Program-made: the position numbers and the translations under genes
Notes under the pieces: model-generated
What the model was told of the DNA's origin: nothing
What the model saw: the letters and a program-made list of their open reading frames with translations, nothing else
Databases searched by the model: none
Part shown: positions 49,761-60,663 of the stretch, one piece after another
Numbering within the stretch: the first letter of the stretch is position 1
Layout of the letters: each line of letters begins with the position of its first letter
DNA from: Vreelandella hamiltonii
GTDB taxonomy: Bacteria; Pseudomonadota; Gammaproteobacteria; Pseudomonadales; Halomonadaceae
DNA length: 64,000 bases
NCBI RefSeq assembly: GCF_014651775.1
Contig: NZ_BMXN01000013.1
Span: 1-64,000, forward strand
Reading direction: 5' to 3'

Positions 49761-50918
49761 ATGACATCCACCCATGGCACCGCTACCCAGGCCACCCCCG
49801 ACACCGCCGCTCACGCCACTGGCAAGGTCATCGTGGGCATGTCGGGAGGCGTCGATTCATCCGTCTCGGCTCTGCTGCTGCTTCAGCAGGGGTACGAAGT
49901 CGAAGGCCTGTTCATGAAGAACTGGGATGAAGACGACGGCACCGAATACTGCACTGCCAAGGAAGACCTGGCCGACGCAGAAGCGGTCTGTGCCAAGCTG
50001 GGCATCAAACTGCATACGGCCAACTTCGCCGCTGAATATTGGGACAACGTGTTCGAGCATTTCCTGGCCGAATACAAGGCGGGGCGCACTCCCAATCCGG
50101 ACATCCTGTGTAACCGGGAAATCAAGTTCAAGGTGTTCCTGGAGTACGCCGAAATGCTCGGCGCCGACAAGATCGCGACCGGCCACTACGTGCGCCAGGG
50201 CGAGCGCGCAGGTCGACCACGGCTGCTCAAGGGGTTGGATGCCAACAAGGATCAGAGCTATTTCCTGCATGCCGTACCTGAAGCGGCCATTGCGCGTACG
50301 CTGTTCCCCGTCGGCGAGCTGGAGAAACCCGCCGTGCGCGCCCTGGCCGAACAACACGACCTGGTGACGGCCAAGAAAAAGGACTCCACCGGCATCTGCT
50401 TCATCGGTGAGCGTCGCTTTCGTGATTTCCTGCAGCAGTACCTGCCCGCCCAGCCAGGCACCATCGAAACACCGGAAGGCGATGTGATTGGTCAACATAT
50501 GGGGTTGATGTACTACACCCTCGGCCAGCGCCAGGGCCTGGGAATTGGTGGACTGGCCAACTACCCCGAAGACCCCTGGTACGTGGCAGGCAAGGACCTG
50601 ACGCGCAACGTACTGATCGCCGTGCAAGGCAAGCAGCACGCCCTGCTGTATACCAATGCCCTGGCCACCGAAGCGATGGACTGGGTAGCAGGCGAGCCAC
50701 CTGCGCAGCAGGGCCGGTTTACCGCCAAGACGCGCTATCGCCAGAGCGACTGCCCCTGCGAGATCCGCGCTCAGGCCGACGGCAGCGTCGAAGTCATCTT
50801 CGATGACCCGCAGTGGGCCGTGACGCCCGGCCAATCGCTGGTGCTCTACGACAACGACATCTGTCTGGGCGGCGGCGTGATTCGCGCCACCTGGAACACC
50901 ACGGAGGCCGCGGCATGA
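49761..50918 (+). CDS. mnmA: tRNA-specific 2-thiouridylase
   Basis: 385 residues. Makes s2U34 in tRNA for Lys, Glu and Gln with sulfur from the Tus relay. It has the P-loop [12 protein letters not shown], the catalytic cysteine in NPDILCN and a second in [10 protein letters not shown]. The ATG at 49761 lies 6 bases after GAGG; the ATG at 49755 is too close. The N-terminal 20 residues (Thr/Ala/His-rich) are an extra tail compared with E. coli. hflD starts within its stop codon. Confidence 0.95.
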   Translation: MTSTHGTATQATPDTAAHATGKVIVGMSGGVDSSVSALLLLQQGYEVEGLFMKNWDEDDGTEYCTAKEDLADAEAVCAKLGIKLHTANFAAEYWDNVFEHFLAEYKAGRTPNPDILCNREIKFKVFLEYAEMLGADKIATGHYVRQGERAGRPRLLKGLDANKDQSYFLHAVPEAAIARTLFPVGELEKPAVRALAEQHDLVTAKKKDSTGICFIGERRFRDFLQQYLPAQPGTIETPEGDVIGQHMGLMYYTLGQRQGLGIGGLANYPEDPWYVAGKDLTRNVLIAVQGKQHALLYTNALATEAMDWVAGEPPAQQGRFTAKTRYRQSDCPCEIRAQADGSVEVIFDDPQWAVTPGQSLVLYDNDICLGGGVIRATWNTTEAAA

Positions 50919-51553
50919 GCGCCACCCCCATTCATCGTGCTCCCGACTCTCCGGCAGCGCGCCAGGCCTTGGCCCTGGCCGGGGTCTTTCAGGCCGCCAG
51001 CCTGGTGGACGAACTGGCCCGCACCGGGCAGGTAGACACCCGCGCCTGGGATACGCTGATTCATGCCACGGTGGATACCAACCCCGAAAGCTTCGAAGCC
51101 ATTTACGGCGGCCATCCCAATAACCTGCGCCGGGGGCTCGAAACGCTGGAAGCCCTGGTAGGCCGCAAGCAGGCCAACCCGGTGGTGCTGCGCTACGGCT
51201 TTTCACTGCTGCTGTTGATGAACAAGCTGCGTAACGACACGGCCATGATGGACCTGCTGGGCCAGAAACTCACCCACGTGCAGGGGCAGGCAGAGCACTT
51301 CGGCACGACCCACGAAAACGTGATTGCAAGCCTGGGGGAAACCTATCAGGAAACCCTCTCCACGCTAAAGACCCGCATCGTGGTACAGGGTGACCCCTCG
51401 CTCTTGCAGACCCGCATGATGCCCGAACGCGTACGCGCCTGTCTCATGGCCGGTATCCGCTTTGCGCTGCTGTGGCACCAGCAGGGTGGCCGGCGCTGGA
51501 AACTGGTGTTTCAGCGCAAGGCCTTGCGCCGCGCTCTGGATGAGCTGGGCTAG
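50915..51553 (+). CDS. hflD: High-frequency lysogenisation protein HflD
   Basis: A 212-residue helical, peripheral membrane protein. The [17 protein letters not shown] start, [14 protein letters not shown] and the [23 protein letters not shown]-terminus are conserved in HflD. In E. coli it binds phage lambda CII; its housekeeping role is unclear. The ATGA overlap with mnmA and purB downstream reproduce the mnmA-hflD-purB order of enterics. Confidence 0.92.
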   Translation: MSATPIHRAPDSPAARQALALAGVFQAASLVDELARTGQVDTRAWDTLIHATVDTNPESFEAIYGGHPNNLRRGLETLEALVGRKQANPVVLRYGFSLLLLMNKLRNDTAMMDLLGQKLTHVQGQAEHFGTTHENVIASLGETYQETLSTLKTRIVVQGDPSLLQTRMMPERVRACLMAGIRFALLWHQQGGRRWKLVFQRKALRRALDELG

Positions 51554-51593
51554 ACAAACGCTGTCTCGCCAGCCTGACGCCCCCAACCACTGA

Positions 51594-53033
<1,440 letters not shown>

Positions 53034-53081
53034 ACGCACGCCGTTTCGTTCCGTGCCGCTCACTCACTTCAGGATAACGCC

Positions 53082-54260
53082 ATGAGTCATCACGATAAGC
53101 CACTCACCCTGCTGGGTGATTTAACACCCGCCGACTTCTTGGCCCACTACTGGCAGCAGAAGCCCCTGCTGATTCGTGGCGCTATCCCGGACTTCGTCAG
53201 CCCCATCGACCCCGATGAGCTGGCAGGCCTGGCCTGCGAGCCGGGCGTGGAAGCGCGGCTGGTGGAAGAGAACGGCCCTGACGGCCCCTGGCAGGTATCC
53301 CACGGCCCCTTCGATGACGCTACCTTCGAGCGCCTCCCCGAAGGCCACTGGAGCCTGCTGGTGCAAGCCGTCGACCACTACGTGCCCTCCATTGCTGCGC
53401 TGATGGACGAGTTCGACTTCCTGCCCCGCTGGCGCCTGGACGATATCATGGTGAGCTATGCGCCCCCCGGCGGCAGCGTCGGCCCGCACATCGACCAGTA
53501 CGATGTGTTTCTGCTGCAGGCCCGCGGCCATCGCCGCTGGCAGCTGGGCGGCAAGCAGCCGGACAACGCGCCGATCGTACAGGGTATCGACCTGCGTATT
53601 CTGGAAACCTTCGAGATCGAACCCGACTCCGACTGGACCCTGGCACCGGGCGACATGCTCTACCTGCCGCCGGGCTGGGCGCATCACGGGGTCAGCCAGA
53701 CCGACGACTGCATGACCATTTCAGTGGGTTTTCGTGCCCCCTCGGCCGACGAAGCGATCACCTCCTACGCCGACTACGTGGGCGAGCAGATGTCGGAATC
53801 CCAGCGTTACAGCGACGCGGGCATGGCACCGGCCCAGCATCAGGGCGAGCTGGACGACGCCGCCATCGAGCGTATGCGTCAGTTCATCCTCTCGACGCTG
53901 GACAAACCGGAGCAGATGGCCCAGTGGTTTGGCCGCGTCATGACTCAGCCCAAGTACGTCGACCAGCTGATGCCGCTGGACGAGCCGCTGGACGAGGCAG
54001 CGCTTGTTGCTCAGTTACAACAGGGCGAGCCGCTGTTCCATATGCCGGGCTCGCGCTTTGCCTGGCGCAGCGATGCCGCTGGCACCACGCTGTTCGTGGA
54101 TGGCGATGGGCACGCCTGCTCGGAAGCGCTGGCCAAGCGGGTCGCCGACCCGGAGCCCATGTACGATGAGGTGCTGGAGCTGAACGGTGCTGCGGCGCTG
54201 CTCACGCAGCTGATCAATAGCGGCAGCCTGGGCTTCATGGGTGAAGACGACGAGGAGTAA
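53082..54260 (+). CDS. roxA: Ribosomal protein uL16 3-hydroxylase (RoxA/YcfD)
   Basis: A 392-residue Fe(II)/2-oxoglutarate oxygenase with a JmjC-type cupin. Two iron ligands appear in GPHIDQYDVFLLQ (HxD) and the third in the AHHGVSQTDDCM segment. The C-terminal winged-helix dimer domain is present. In E. coli YcfD hydroxylates Arg81 of L16. The HFLAH-like DFLAHYWQQKPLLIRGA start is typical. It sits 48 bases after purB. Confidence 0.92.
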   Translation: MSHHDKPLTLLGDLTPADFLAHYWQQKPLLIRGAIPDFVSPIDPDELAGLACEPGVEARLVEENGPDGPWQVSHGPFDDATFERLPEGHWSLLVQAVDHYVPSIAALMDEFDFLPRWRLDDIMVSYAPPGGSVGPHIDQYDVFLLQARGHRRWQLGGKQPDNAPIVQGIDLRILETFEIEPDSDWTLAPGDMLYLPPGWAHHGVSQTDDCMTISVGFRAPSADEAITSYADYVGEQMSESQRYSDAGMAPAQHQGELDDAAIERMRQFILSTLDKPEQMAQWFGRVMTQPKYVDQLMPLDEPLDEAALVAQLQQGEPLFHMPGSRFAWRSDAAGTTLFVDGDGHACSEALAKRVADPEPMYDEVLELNGAAALLTQLINSGSLGFMGEDDEE

Positions 54261-54263
54261 GGC

Positions 54264-54689
54264 GTGAACACAGCCACCACCGTGCAACAAGGCGACTGGC
54301 ATGCGCTGGGCGACGCGGCGTCGTTGATTCGCCGCGTGGTCTTCATCGATGAGCAGCAGGTTCCTCAGGAAGAGGAGTGGGATGGCCGGGATGGCGAATG
54401 CCTGCACTTCCTGGCCACGCTGAATGACGAGCCGGTCGGTACGGCGCGCCTGTTGCCCGACGGCCATATTGGTCGCGTAGCGGTGTTGAGCAGTGCACGA
54501 GGCACGGGCATCGGCTATCGACTCATGGAGGCTGCCATCGCCGCTGCCCGCGAGGCAGGCCATCGCCACGCGGCCCTCAGCGCCCAGCTACACGCCCTCG
54601 CCTTCTATGAGCGTTTAGGCTTCGTAGCCCATGGCGAGGTCTTCATGGATGCCGGCATCCCCCACCGCGAGATGACCCTGGTGCTCTAA
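54264..54689 (+). CDS. GNAT N-acetyltransferase, YjcF/ElaA-like
   Basis: A 141-residue GNAT protein. The acetyl-CoA-binding loop is in RVAVLSSARGTGIGYRLMEAA (Q/RxxGxG/A). The N-terminal RRVVFIDEQQVPQEEEWDG is typical of the YjcF branch. The substrate is unknown. It starts 3 bases after roxA's stop, so the two share a message, and a strong terminator follows. Confidence 0.82.
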   Translation: MNTATTVQQGDWHALGDAASLIRRVVFIDEQQVPQEEEWDGRDGECLHFLATLNDEPVGTARLLPDGHIGRVAVLSSARGTGIGYRLMEAAIAAAREAGHRHAALSAQLHALAFYERLGFVAHGEVFMDAGIPHREMTLVL

Positions 54690-54719
54690 CCCGCCACCAG
54701 GCCATCGAACACGCGTTAT

Positions 54720-54750
54720 AGCGCCGCTGAGACAGCGGCGCTTTTTTTTT
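54720..54750 (+). terminator. Strong intrinsic terminator of the purB-roxA-GNAT group
   Basis: AGCGCCGCTG (54720-54729) pairs with CAGCGGCGCT (54733-54742), followed by a run of eight or more T. Confidence 0.95.
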
Positions 54751-54783
54751 GCGTCCAACAGGCGAAAAACGACTACACAAACA

Positions 54784-54823
54784 GGGCGTTCGACGTAGTC
54801 GATGTCGTCGGACTACAACGCCC
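54784..54823. promoter_or_regulatory. Bulged hairpin in the aceA upstream region
   Basis: GGGCGTT (54784-54790) pairs with AACGCCC (54817-54823); inside, GTAGTC (54795-54800) pairs with GACTAC (54811-54816), with a 4-base bulge on the left. It lies in the 382-base gap 54690-55071, which holds no gene I can see and should contain the aceA promoter. Confidence 0.4.
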
Positions 54824-55071
54824 CCTGCCCCGAAGTGACAATTGTTGAATGCAGCTGTCTGACCGATAGTTATTGCACTGCAGCGACGTTGGCTCTCAGC
54901 TCTTACGCCATGTCGCTGTGTGACGCCAAGCGCCGAGGCACGACGTTTTACTGAGAGACGATTGGCCTAGAGACAGCGCCGCAAAATTGCACAATGCTGA
55001 ACGCTATCTCGCAGGTGCAGCATAACAACAAGCTAGCCTGCGAACGACGATAACCCTGGAGGAATCAGCTC

Positions 55072-56670
55072 ATGTCAGGACTGCTCGACGATATCAAAGC
55101 CATGGCCCAACTGCGCGAAGCCCAAGGCGGCAAGTGGTCAGCGATCAAACCTGAATACGCCGCTCGCATGCGTGCCCAGAACCGCTTCCATACCGGCCTG
55201 GACATTGCTCGTTACACCGCCAAGATCATGCGTGACGACATGGCCGCCTACGATGCCGACACCTCCCAGTACACCCAATCGCTGGGTTGCTGGCACGGCT
55301 TCATCGGCCAGCAGAAGCTGATTTCCATCAAGAAGCATTTTGGCACCACCAAGCGTCGCTACCTGTACCTTTCAGGCTGGATGGTGGCAGCCCTGCGCTC
55401 CGAGTTTGGCCCACTGCCCGACCAGTCCATGCATGAGAAAACCTCGGTGGCCAACCTGATCGAGGAACTCTACACCTTCCTCAAGCAGGCCGATGCCTGG
55501 GAACTCAACCACCTGTTCCGTGCCCTGGACGATGCCAAGGCCGCAGGCGACAACGCCAAAGAAAAAGAGCTGATCAGCAAGATCGACAACTACGAAACCC
55601 ATATCGTGCCGATCATTGCCGACATCGATGCCGGGTTTGGTAACGCCGAAGCCACGTACCTGCTGGCCAAGAAATTCATTCAGGCGGGCGCCTGCTGCAT
55701 TCAGCTCGAAAACCAGGTATCCGACGAGAAGCAGTGCGGTCACCAGGACGGCAAGGTCACCGTGCCCCATGAAGACTTCCTGGCCAAGATCAACGCCGTA
55801 CGTTACGCCTTTCTGGAGCTGGGCGTCGAAGATGGCGTCATCGTGGCTCGTACCGACTCGCTGGGCGCTGGTTTGACCCAGAAGATCGCCGTCACCAATG
55901 AGCCAGGCGACCTGGGCGACCAGTACAACAGCTTCCTGGATGGCGATGTCATCGATAACGCCTCGGACATCAACAACGGCGACGTGGTCATCAAGCAGAA
56001 CGGCAAGCTGGTCAAGCCCAAACGGTTGGCTTCTGGCCTCTACCAGTTCAAGCCAGGCACCGGCGAAGACCGCGTGATCCTGGACTGTATCACCAGCCTG
56101 CAAAACGGTGCCGACCTGCTGTGGATCGAAACCGAGAAGCCCCATGTGGGCCAGATCGCCAGCATGGTGAACCGCATCCGCGAAGTCGTGCCGGACGCCA
56201 AGCTGGTGTACAACAACTCGCCCTCCTTCAACTGGACGCTGAACTTCCGCCAGCAGGTCTTCGATTCCTGGGAGAAAGAGGGCAAGGACGTATCGGCCTA
56301 CCAGCGCGACAAGCTGATGAGCGTCGAATACGACAACACCGAGCTGGGGCAGCTGGCCGATGAGTGGACTCGCAACTTCCAGCGTGACGGGGCGCGCGAA
56401 GCGGGTATCTTCCACCACCTGATCACCCTGCCCACCTACCACACGGCGGCGCTGTCTACCGACAACCTGGCCAAGGGCTACTTCGGCGACGAAGGCATGC
56501 TGGCCTACGTGGCAGGCGTCCAGCGTCAGGAAATTCGCCAGGGGATCGCCACGGTCAAGCACCAGGACATGGCAGGCTCCAACATCGGCGACGATCACAA
56601 GGAGTTCTTCCATGGTGAGGCTGCGCTGAAAGCCGGCGGCAAGGACAACACCATGAACCAGTTTGGCTAA
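55072..56670 (+). CDS. aceA: Isocitrate lyase
   Basis: A 532-residue enzyme of the longer ICL type (Pseudomonas about 531, E. coli 434). It splits isocitrate to succinate and glyoxylate for growth on acetate or fatty acids. The catalytic loop is KQCGH (KKCGH in most others). IIADIDAGFGNAE and the C-terminal extension are clear. GGAGGAA precedes the ATG. No aceB or aceK lies next to it. It is followed by a strong terminator. Confidence 0.96.
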   Translation: MSGLLDDIKAMAQLREAQGGKWSAIKPEYAARMRAQNRFHTGLDIARYTAKIMRDDMAAYDADTSQYTQSLGCWHGFIGQQKLISIKKHFGTTKRRYLYLSGWMVAALRSEFGPLPDQSMHEKTSVANLIEELYTFLKQADAWELNHLFRALDDAKAAGDNAKEKELISKIDNYETHIVPIIADIDAGFGNAEATYLLAKKFIQAGACCIQLENQVSDEKQCGHQDGKVTVPHEDFLAKINAVRYAFLELGVEDGVIVARTDSLGAGLTQKIAVTNEPGDLGDQYNSFLDGDVIDNASDINNGDVVIKQNGKLVKPKRLASGLYQFKPGTGEDRVILDCITSLQNGADLLWIETEKPHVGQIASMVNRIREVVPDAKLVYNNSPSFNWTLNFRQQVFDSWEKEGKDVSAYQRDKLMSVEYDNTELGQLADEWTRNFQRDGAREAGIFHHLITLPTYHTAALSTDNLAKGYFGDEGMLAYVAGVQRQEIRQGIATVKHQDMAGSNIGDDHKEFFHGEAALKAGGKDNTMNQFG

Positions 56671-56689
56671 ACACACAGCCACTGCAACG

Positions 56690-56725
56690 CACCACGGGGA
56701 GCCACGGCTCCCCGTGGTGTTTTTT
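56690..56725 (+). terminator. Strong intrinsic terminator of aceA
   Basis: A GC-rich stem of at least 13 pairs (56690-56702 with 56707-56719) is followed by TTTTTT. Confidence 0.95.
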
Positions 56726-56820
56726 GCGGCGTGCTTAATGGCCTGTCGATTTTTTGCACACTGCTTTCTTAATGCCTGTCTACACTCTACTTTGTGACCT
56801 TTTTTCCAAACGGCTGGTCA

Positions 56821-56865
56821 AAAGCGTACGCTTTGGTTATCTTTTAGCGAACGCCGTTCTATAAT
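56821..56865 (+). promoter_or_regulatory. Candidate promoter and palindrome of the SlyB-like gene
   Basis: A perfect -10, TATAAT, is at 56860-56865, with a weak -35. Upstream is a 14-base perfect palindrome, AAAGCGTACGCTTT (56821-56834), at a position suited to an activator or repressor. The leader to the ATG at 56930 is about 58 bases. Confidence 0.5.
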
Positions 56866-56929
56866 GATACGCACGCATTGATCTGCGGACGTTCACAGCC
56901 ATATGGGCTGATTCTTACTGGAGGTTTGA

Positions 56930-57397
56930 ATGAAACGTTTACTACCCGTTGCAGCGTTGAGCATCCTGACACTGGCTGGCTGTGCCAACACATCCACCTA
57001 CTCGGGCGATGTGTACCGCGGCAACCAGGCGCAGACGGGCCAGAGCGTCAGCTATGGCACCATCGTGGCCGTTCGTCCGGTACAGATTCAAGCCGATAGC
57101 CGTACCGGCAACCTGCTGGGCGGTGGCGGTGGCGCCGTGATTGGCGGCATTCTGGGCAACCAGGTGGGCGGTGGCACAGGTCGCCAACTGGCCACCGTGG
57201 CAGGCGCGCTGGGCGGTGCCGTAGCAGGCACGGCGGCAGAAGACCGCGTCAACCGCGTCAATGCGCTGGAAATGGAAGTGCGTCGTGACGACGGTACCGA
57301 TGTGGTCGTCGTTCAACGTGCCGACCGTCAGTTCCAGGCTGGCCAGCGTGTGCGCCTGATTGGCAGCGGCGCCAATCTGAGCGTTGCCCCCTACTGA
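56930..57397 (+). CDS. slyB: SlyB/PcP-type outer-membrane lipoprotein with glycine-zipper domain
   Basis: A 155-residue lipoprotein. The signal peptide ends in the lipobox LAGC (Cys at about 18). The mature part begins with a polar stretch, then the Gly-rich glycine-zipper (GNLLGGGGGAVIGGILGNQVGGG near 60-85), and a small beta-rich C-terminal domain. SlyB helps outer-membrane stability under envelope stress in enterics. GGAGG precedes ATG 56930. It is a single gene with its own promoter and terminator. Confidence 0.88.
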   Translation: MKRLLPVAALSILTLAGCANTSTYSGDVYRGNQAQTGQSVSYGTIVAVRPVQIQADSRTGNLLGGGGGAVIGGILGNQVGGGTGRQLATVAGALGGAVAGTAAEDRVNRVNALEMEVRRDDGTDVVVVQRADRQFQAGQRVRLIGSGANLSVAPY

Positions 57398-57455
57398 TCG
57401 CTCCTCGCACCCGCGCGGGTCATGGCTGACCAGCGCCTGCAAAAGTGCGGTCTCG

Positions 57456-57492
57456 AAAAAAAAGCCCGTCCACCAGAGTGGACGGGCTTTTT
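57456..57492. terminator. Bidirectional terminator
   Basis: Bases 57461-57473 pair perfectly with 57478-57490 around CAGA; an A-run lies on the left and a T-run on the right, so it can end transcripts from both sides. Confidence 0.9.
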
Positions 57493-57571
57493 CATGTCTG
57501 CTTCAAGCCATTTCAGGCCATTCGTGAACAACGGGTGGCTGGGTACAGCACATGCCACCCATTGGGCAGGG

Positions 57572-57853
57572 TTAGTGAGTCACCTTGTTGCTGGCCCAGT
57601 TGGCCAGCTTGAACACGATGAATCCGATCAACGCCAGCAGCAGAGCCACCAGCAGAATATCGACCGGACGCACCAGTGTGGTGGCCCCCAGGATCGCAAT
57701 GGCCGCTACCCACAAGTGGCGATTCTCGCCATGGGTCTTCAAGACACCGGGCAACAACTTGTCCAGCCCTTGGCTAAAGCCATTGTCCCAACGCTTGTTG
57801 GCAAAGTAGGCGATCAGCACGAAGGCTACCACCCAAATCAGGAAAACAGTCAT
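57572..57853 (-). CDS. Small membrane protein, hypothetical
   Basis: A 93-residue protein with one hydrophobic segment at 3-18 and a second hydrophobic block at about 48-82, possibly two segments. The linker (HGENRHLWVAA) is conserved-looking but unfamiliar. Codon use is like the neighbours. The function is unknown. It diverges from slyD and converges on the SlyB gene. Confidence 0.6.
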   Translation of the reverse strand: MTVFLIWVVAFVLIAYFANKRWDNGFSQGLDKLLPGVLKTHGENRHLWVAAIAILGATTLVRPVDILLVALLLALIGFIVFKLANWASNKVTH

Positions 57854-58031
57854 ATCAAGCTCCGATCACACTTCGTTAGCTTATGGAAAAAGGGTAAAGG
57901 TAGGGTATCGCTGGTCACTGCCGGGCGCAATAGTGCCAAAGGCGTGGGGGTTAAAAACCCGGCTTACCCCCTGACAAGCCAGCCCACACGCGTTACCATG
58001 TTGGGACATGCACTCACCGAAAGGTTATTCA

Positions 58032-58514
58032 ATGCAAATTGCGCAAAACTCGGTTGTCGCGTTTCACTACACTCTGACCAACGATGCAGGTGAAGTGCTG
58101 GACAGTTCCGAAGGCCGTGAGCCGCTTACCTACCTCCACGGTGCCGGTAACATCATCCCGGGCCTGGAAAAAGAGCTGGAAGGCCGCGCCGCAGGCGACA
58201 AACTGAACGTCAAGGTAGCCCCTGCCGAGGGTTACGGTGAAGTTCAGGAGCAGCTGATGCAGGAAGTTCCTCGCGATGCCTTCCAGGGCGTCGAGAGCAT
58301 CGAGCCGGGCATGCAGTTCCAGGCCCAGACCCAGGGCGGCCCGCTGATGGTCACCGTCACGAAAGTGGAAGGTGACACCGTCGTCGTGGATGGCAACCAT
58401 CCGCTGGCAGGTCAGCACCTGAACTTCGACGTTGAGATTGCTACCGTTCGTGAAGCAAGCGAAGAAGAAGTTCAGCACGGACACGTGCACGGCGAAGGCG
58501 GCGTTCACCACTGA
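58032..58514 (+). CDS. slyD: FKBP-type peptidyl-prolyl isomerase, SlyD-like
   Basis: 160 residues. The FKBP domain is split by an IF chaperone flap (residues about 70-125), the SlyD order. The C-terminal tail is short and His-rich (HGHVHGEGGVHH), much shorter than the 50-residue metal-binding tail of E. coli SlyD, but may still bind nickel; the nik cluster 0.5 kb away fits. The ATG 58032 has AAAGG before it. The lack of cysteines in the tail differs from E. coli SlyD. Confidence 0.9.
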   Translation: MQIAQNSVVAFHYTLTNDAGEVLDSSEGREPLTYLHGAGNIIPGLEKELEGRAAGDKLNVKVAPAEGYGEVQEQLMQEVPRDAFQGVESIEPGMQFQAQTQGGPLMVTVTKVEGDTVVVDGNHPLAGQHLNFDVEIATVREASEEEVQHGHVHGEGGVHH

Positions 58515-58533
58515 GCGTAAGCCATCGTCATCC

Positions 58534-58558
58534 AGGCGGCCTGCGGGCCGCCTTTTTT
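58534..58558 (+). terminator. Intrinsic terminator of slyD
   Basis: AGGCGGCC (58534-58541) pairs with GGCCGCCT (58546-58553), then TTTTT. Confidence 0.92.
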
Positions 58559-58577
58559 GTGGCCGTTTCCCTGCCCC

Positions 58578-58979
58578 TTATTCGCCAGGAATCAGTACCA
58601 GCTGCCCATGGCGTACGCTGCGTGACGAGGTCACTTCGTCGGCAAACTGCTTCAGGGCACTCCCCTGCCCTTTGAGCAGCGCCACTTCCAGGCAGCTGTC
58701 ATGATTGATATGCACATGCAGCGTCGACAGCGTGAGGTCGTGGTGGTCGTGGGAGTGCCGGGTCAGCCGTTTGGAAAGCTCCCGTGCCGCATGGTCGTAG
58801 ACATATACCAAAGCCCCCATGCACGGGGCATCCGGCGCGACCTCTTCCTTGGCCTGAGTCAACCCGCTGCGGGTCAGGTCTCGAATGGCCTCGGAACGGT
58901 TCTGATAGCCACGCTGCTGCATCAAGGCATCCACCTCGCGCAGCAGCTCTTCATCCAGCGTCACGGTAATACGTTGCAT
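58578..58979 (-). CDS. nikR: Nickel-responsive repressor NikR
   Basis: 133 residues from ATG 58979, with AAAGGAG 5 bases ahead. The N-terminal ribbon-helix-helix domain (MQRITVTLDEELLREVDAL) precedes the ACT-like nickel domain. The nickel ligands are seen as a His in HSHDHH (about 77-80), His88 and His90 in HVH, and Cys96. It represses the divergent importer genes when nickel is plentiful, through the operator at 59037-59064. Confidence 0.95.
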   Translation of the reverse strand: MQRITVTLDEELLREVDALMQQRGYQNRSEAIRDLTRSGLTQAKEEVAPDAPCMGALVYVYDHAARELSKRLTRHSHDHHDLTLSTLHVHINHDSCLEVALLKGQGSALKQFADEVTSSRSVRHGQLVLIPGE

Positions 58980-59036
58980 ACGTTCTCCTTTGCTCACCCG
59001 AGCGTAGAATGGGCCTGTTGACTACCCGCCGCACGA

Positions 59037-59064
59037 GTATGATGTTATTGTAAAAACATCATAC
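59037..59064. promoter_or_regulatory. NikR operator
   Basis: GTATGA (59037-59042), 16 bases, then TCATAC (59059-59064). It is an exact match to the E. coli NikR box in half sites and spacing, and lies in the 106-base gap between nikR and the importer. Confidence 0.93.
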
Positions 59065-59085
59065 TCATTCATCACAGGGTGCTCC

Positions 59086-60663
59086 ATGCGTCGTTCGATA
59101 CTACTGACCATTGCCAGCACATGCCTGGCGCTCGGCGCTCCCGCGCTGGCCAAAGAGCAGTTGGTGCTTGCCATCGGCGGCGAGCCAGATCAAGGCTTCG
59201 ACCCGCTGCTGGGCTGGGGGCAATACGGTAGCCCGCTGTTTCAGTCCACGCTGCTCACCCGTGGCCAGGATTTTACCCCTCAAGCGGGGTTGGCCACCGA
59301 ATGGTCCCTGTCGGACGACCAGTTGACCTGGACACTGCATCTGCGCGAGGACGTGCGGTTTGCCGATGACACGCCGCTCACCGCCCGGGATGTGGCATAT
59401 ACCTTCAATGCCGCCGCCACGGCGGGGGGCCGAGCCGACCTCAGCGCGCTGGCACATGCCGACGCCGTGAATGACCACACCGTCACGCTTACCCTGAAAT
59501 CCCCTCGCATCACCTTCATCGACCAGCTGATGACTCTGGGCATTGTACCTGATGCCGAGCGGGAAAATGGCCATCATGCGGGTTACGGCCGCCAGCCGCT
59601 GGGCTCTGGACCCTACCGCATGGTGGAGTGGCAGGAAGGTGAGCAGCTGATCGTCGAGCGTAACCCCTATTTTTACGGCCCCGCTCCGGCCTTCGAGCGC
59701 CTGGTATTTCTGTTTACCGATGAGGCAGGCACGCTAAGCGCTGCTCAGGCAGGTCAGCTCGACCTGGCCGTCATTCCCCAGGCGCTGGCCAGCACCATGC
59801 CGGGCCAGATGCAGCGGGTCCTGATGGAGAGCGTCGATAATCGCGGGATTCTGTTTCCCATGCAGCCCGACAGCGGGGAGCGCGCGGCTAACGGCGCCCC
59901 GATTGGCAACGATGTCACGTCCGACCCGGCCATTCGCCAGGCCATCAACCTGGCGCTATCTCGCGACACGCTGGTGGACGTGGCCCTGAACGGGTTTGGC
60001 CGCCCGGCGTATGGCCCTGCCGATGGTCTGCCTTGGGGGCACCCCGAGGAAACCATCGATTTCGACCTGGAGCAGGCCAATGCCCTGCTGGAGGAAGCAG
60101 GCTGGCTGCGCGCAGACGATGGCCTGCGCTACAAGGAAGGGCAGCCTGCTCGCTTCCGGCTCACCTACCCGGCCAGTGATACGACTCGCCAGCAGCTCGC
60201 GCAAGTCAGCGCAGAGATGGTGCGCCCGCTGGGCATCGAGATGCAGCCCACCGGCCGCCATTGGGATGAAATACAGCGGGAAGCCCTGCACCAGGATGCC
60301 ATCGTGTTTGGCTTTGGCAGCCATAGCCCGCAAGAGATCTACTATCTATTCCACAGCGAACACGCCGGGTTTGGCTTCTACAACAGCGGCTTTTACACCA
60401 ATGAGCGCGTCGACCAGCACCTGGAGGCCGCCCAGGCCGCCGCCAGCGCCGAAGAAGCCAACCCACACTGGCAAGCAGCTCAATGGGATGGCAGCACCGG
60501 CTATGGCTTGCAGGGCGACGCCAGCTGGGCCTGGATGGTCAACCTGACCCATGTCTATGCCACTGACCCGTGCCTGGACGTTGGCGAGCTGGGCGTGGCC
60601 CCCCATGGACACGGCTGGCCGATTACCGCCAACCTGCTCGAGTGGCGCTGGACGTGCCACTAG
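59086..60663 (+). CDS. nikA: Nickel ABC transporter solute-binding protein, NikA-like
   Basis: A 525-residue family 5 (peptide/nickel) binding protein with a signal peptide (about 1-22, ending ALAKE). The GEPDQGFDPLLGWGQYGSPLFQSTL start, WTLHLREDVRFADDTPL and LGSGPYRM are family marks. It is not a close match to E. coli NikA, so metal or metallophore preference is not certain; the NikR operator directly upstream is the reason to call it nickel. The permease start overlaps its stop. Confidence 0.82.
   Translation: MRRSILLTIASTCLALGAPALAKEQLVLAIGGEPDQGFDPLLGWGQYGSPLFQSTLLTRGQDFTPQAGLATEWSLSDDQLTWTLHLREDVRFADDTPLTARDVAYTFNAAATAGGRADLSALAHADAVNDHTVTLTLKSPRITFIDQLMTLGIVPDAERENGHHAGYGRQPLGSGPYRMVEWQEGEQLIVERNPYFYGPAPAFERLVFLFTDEAGTLSAAQAGQLDLAVIPQALASTMPGQMQRVLMESVDNRGILFPMQPDSGERAANGAPIGNDVTSDPAIRQAINLALSRDTLVDVALNGFGRPAYGPADGLPWGHPEETIDFDLEQANALLEEAGWLRADDGLRYKEGQPARFRLTYPASDTTRQQLAQVSAEMVRPLGIEMQPTGRHWDEIQREALHQDAIVFGFGSHSPQEIYYLFHSEHAGFGFYNSGFYTNERVDQHLEAAQAAASAEEANPHWQAAQWDGSTGYGLQGDASWAWMVNLTHVYATDPCLDVGELGVAPHGHGWPITANLLEWRWTCH

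Noticed and set aside
55372..56682. A 436-codon open frame on the minus strand
   Set aside because: It is antisense to aceA; composition artefact.
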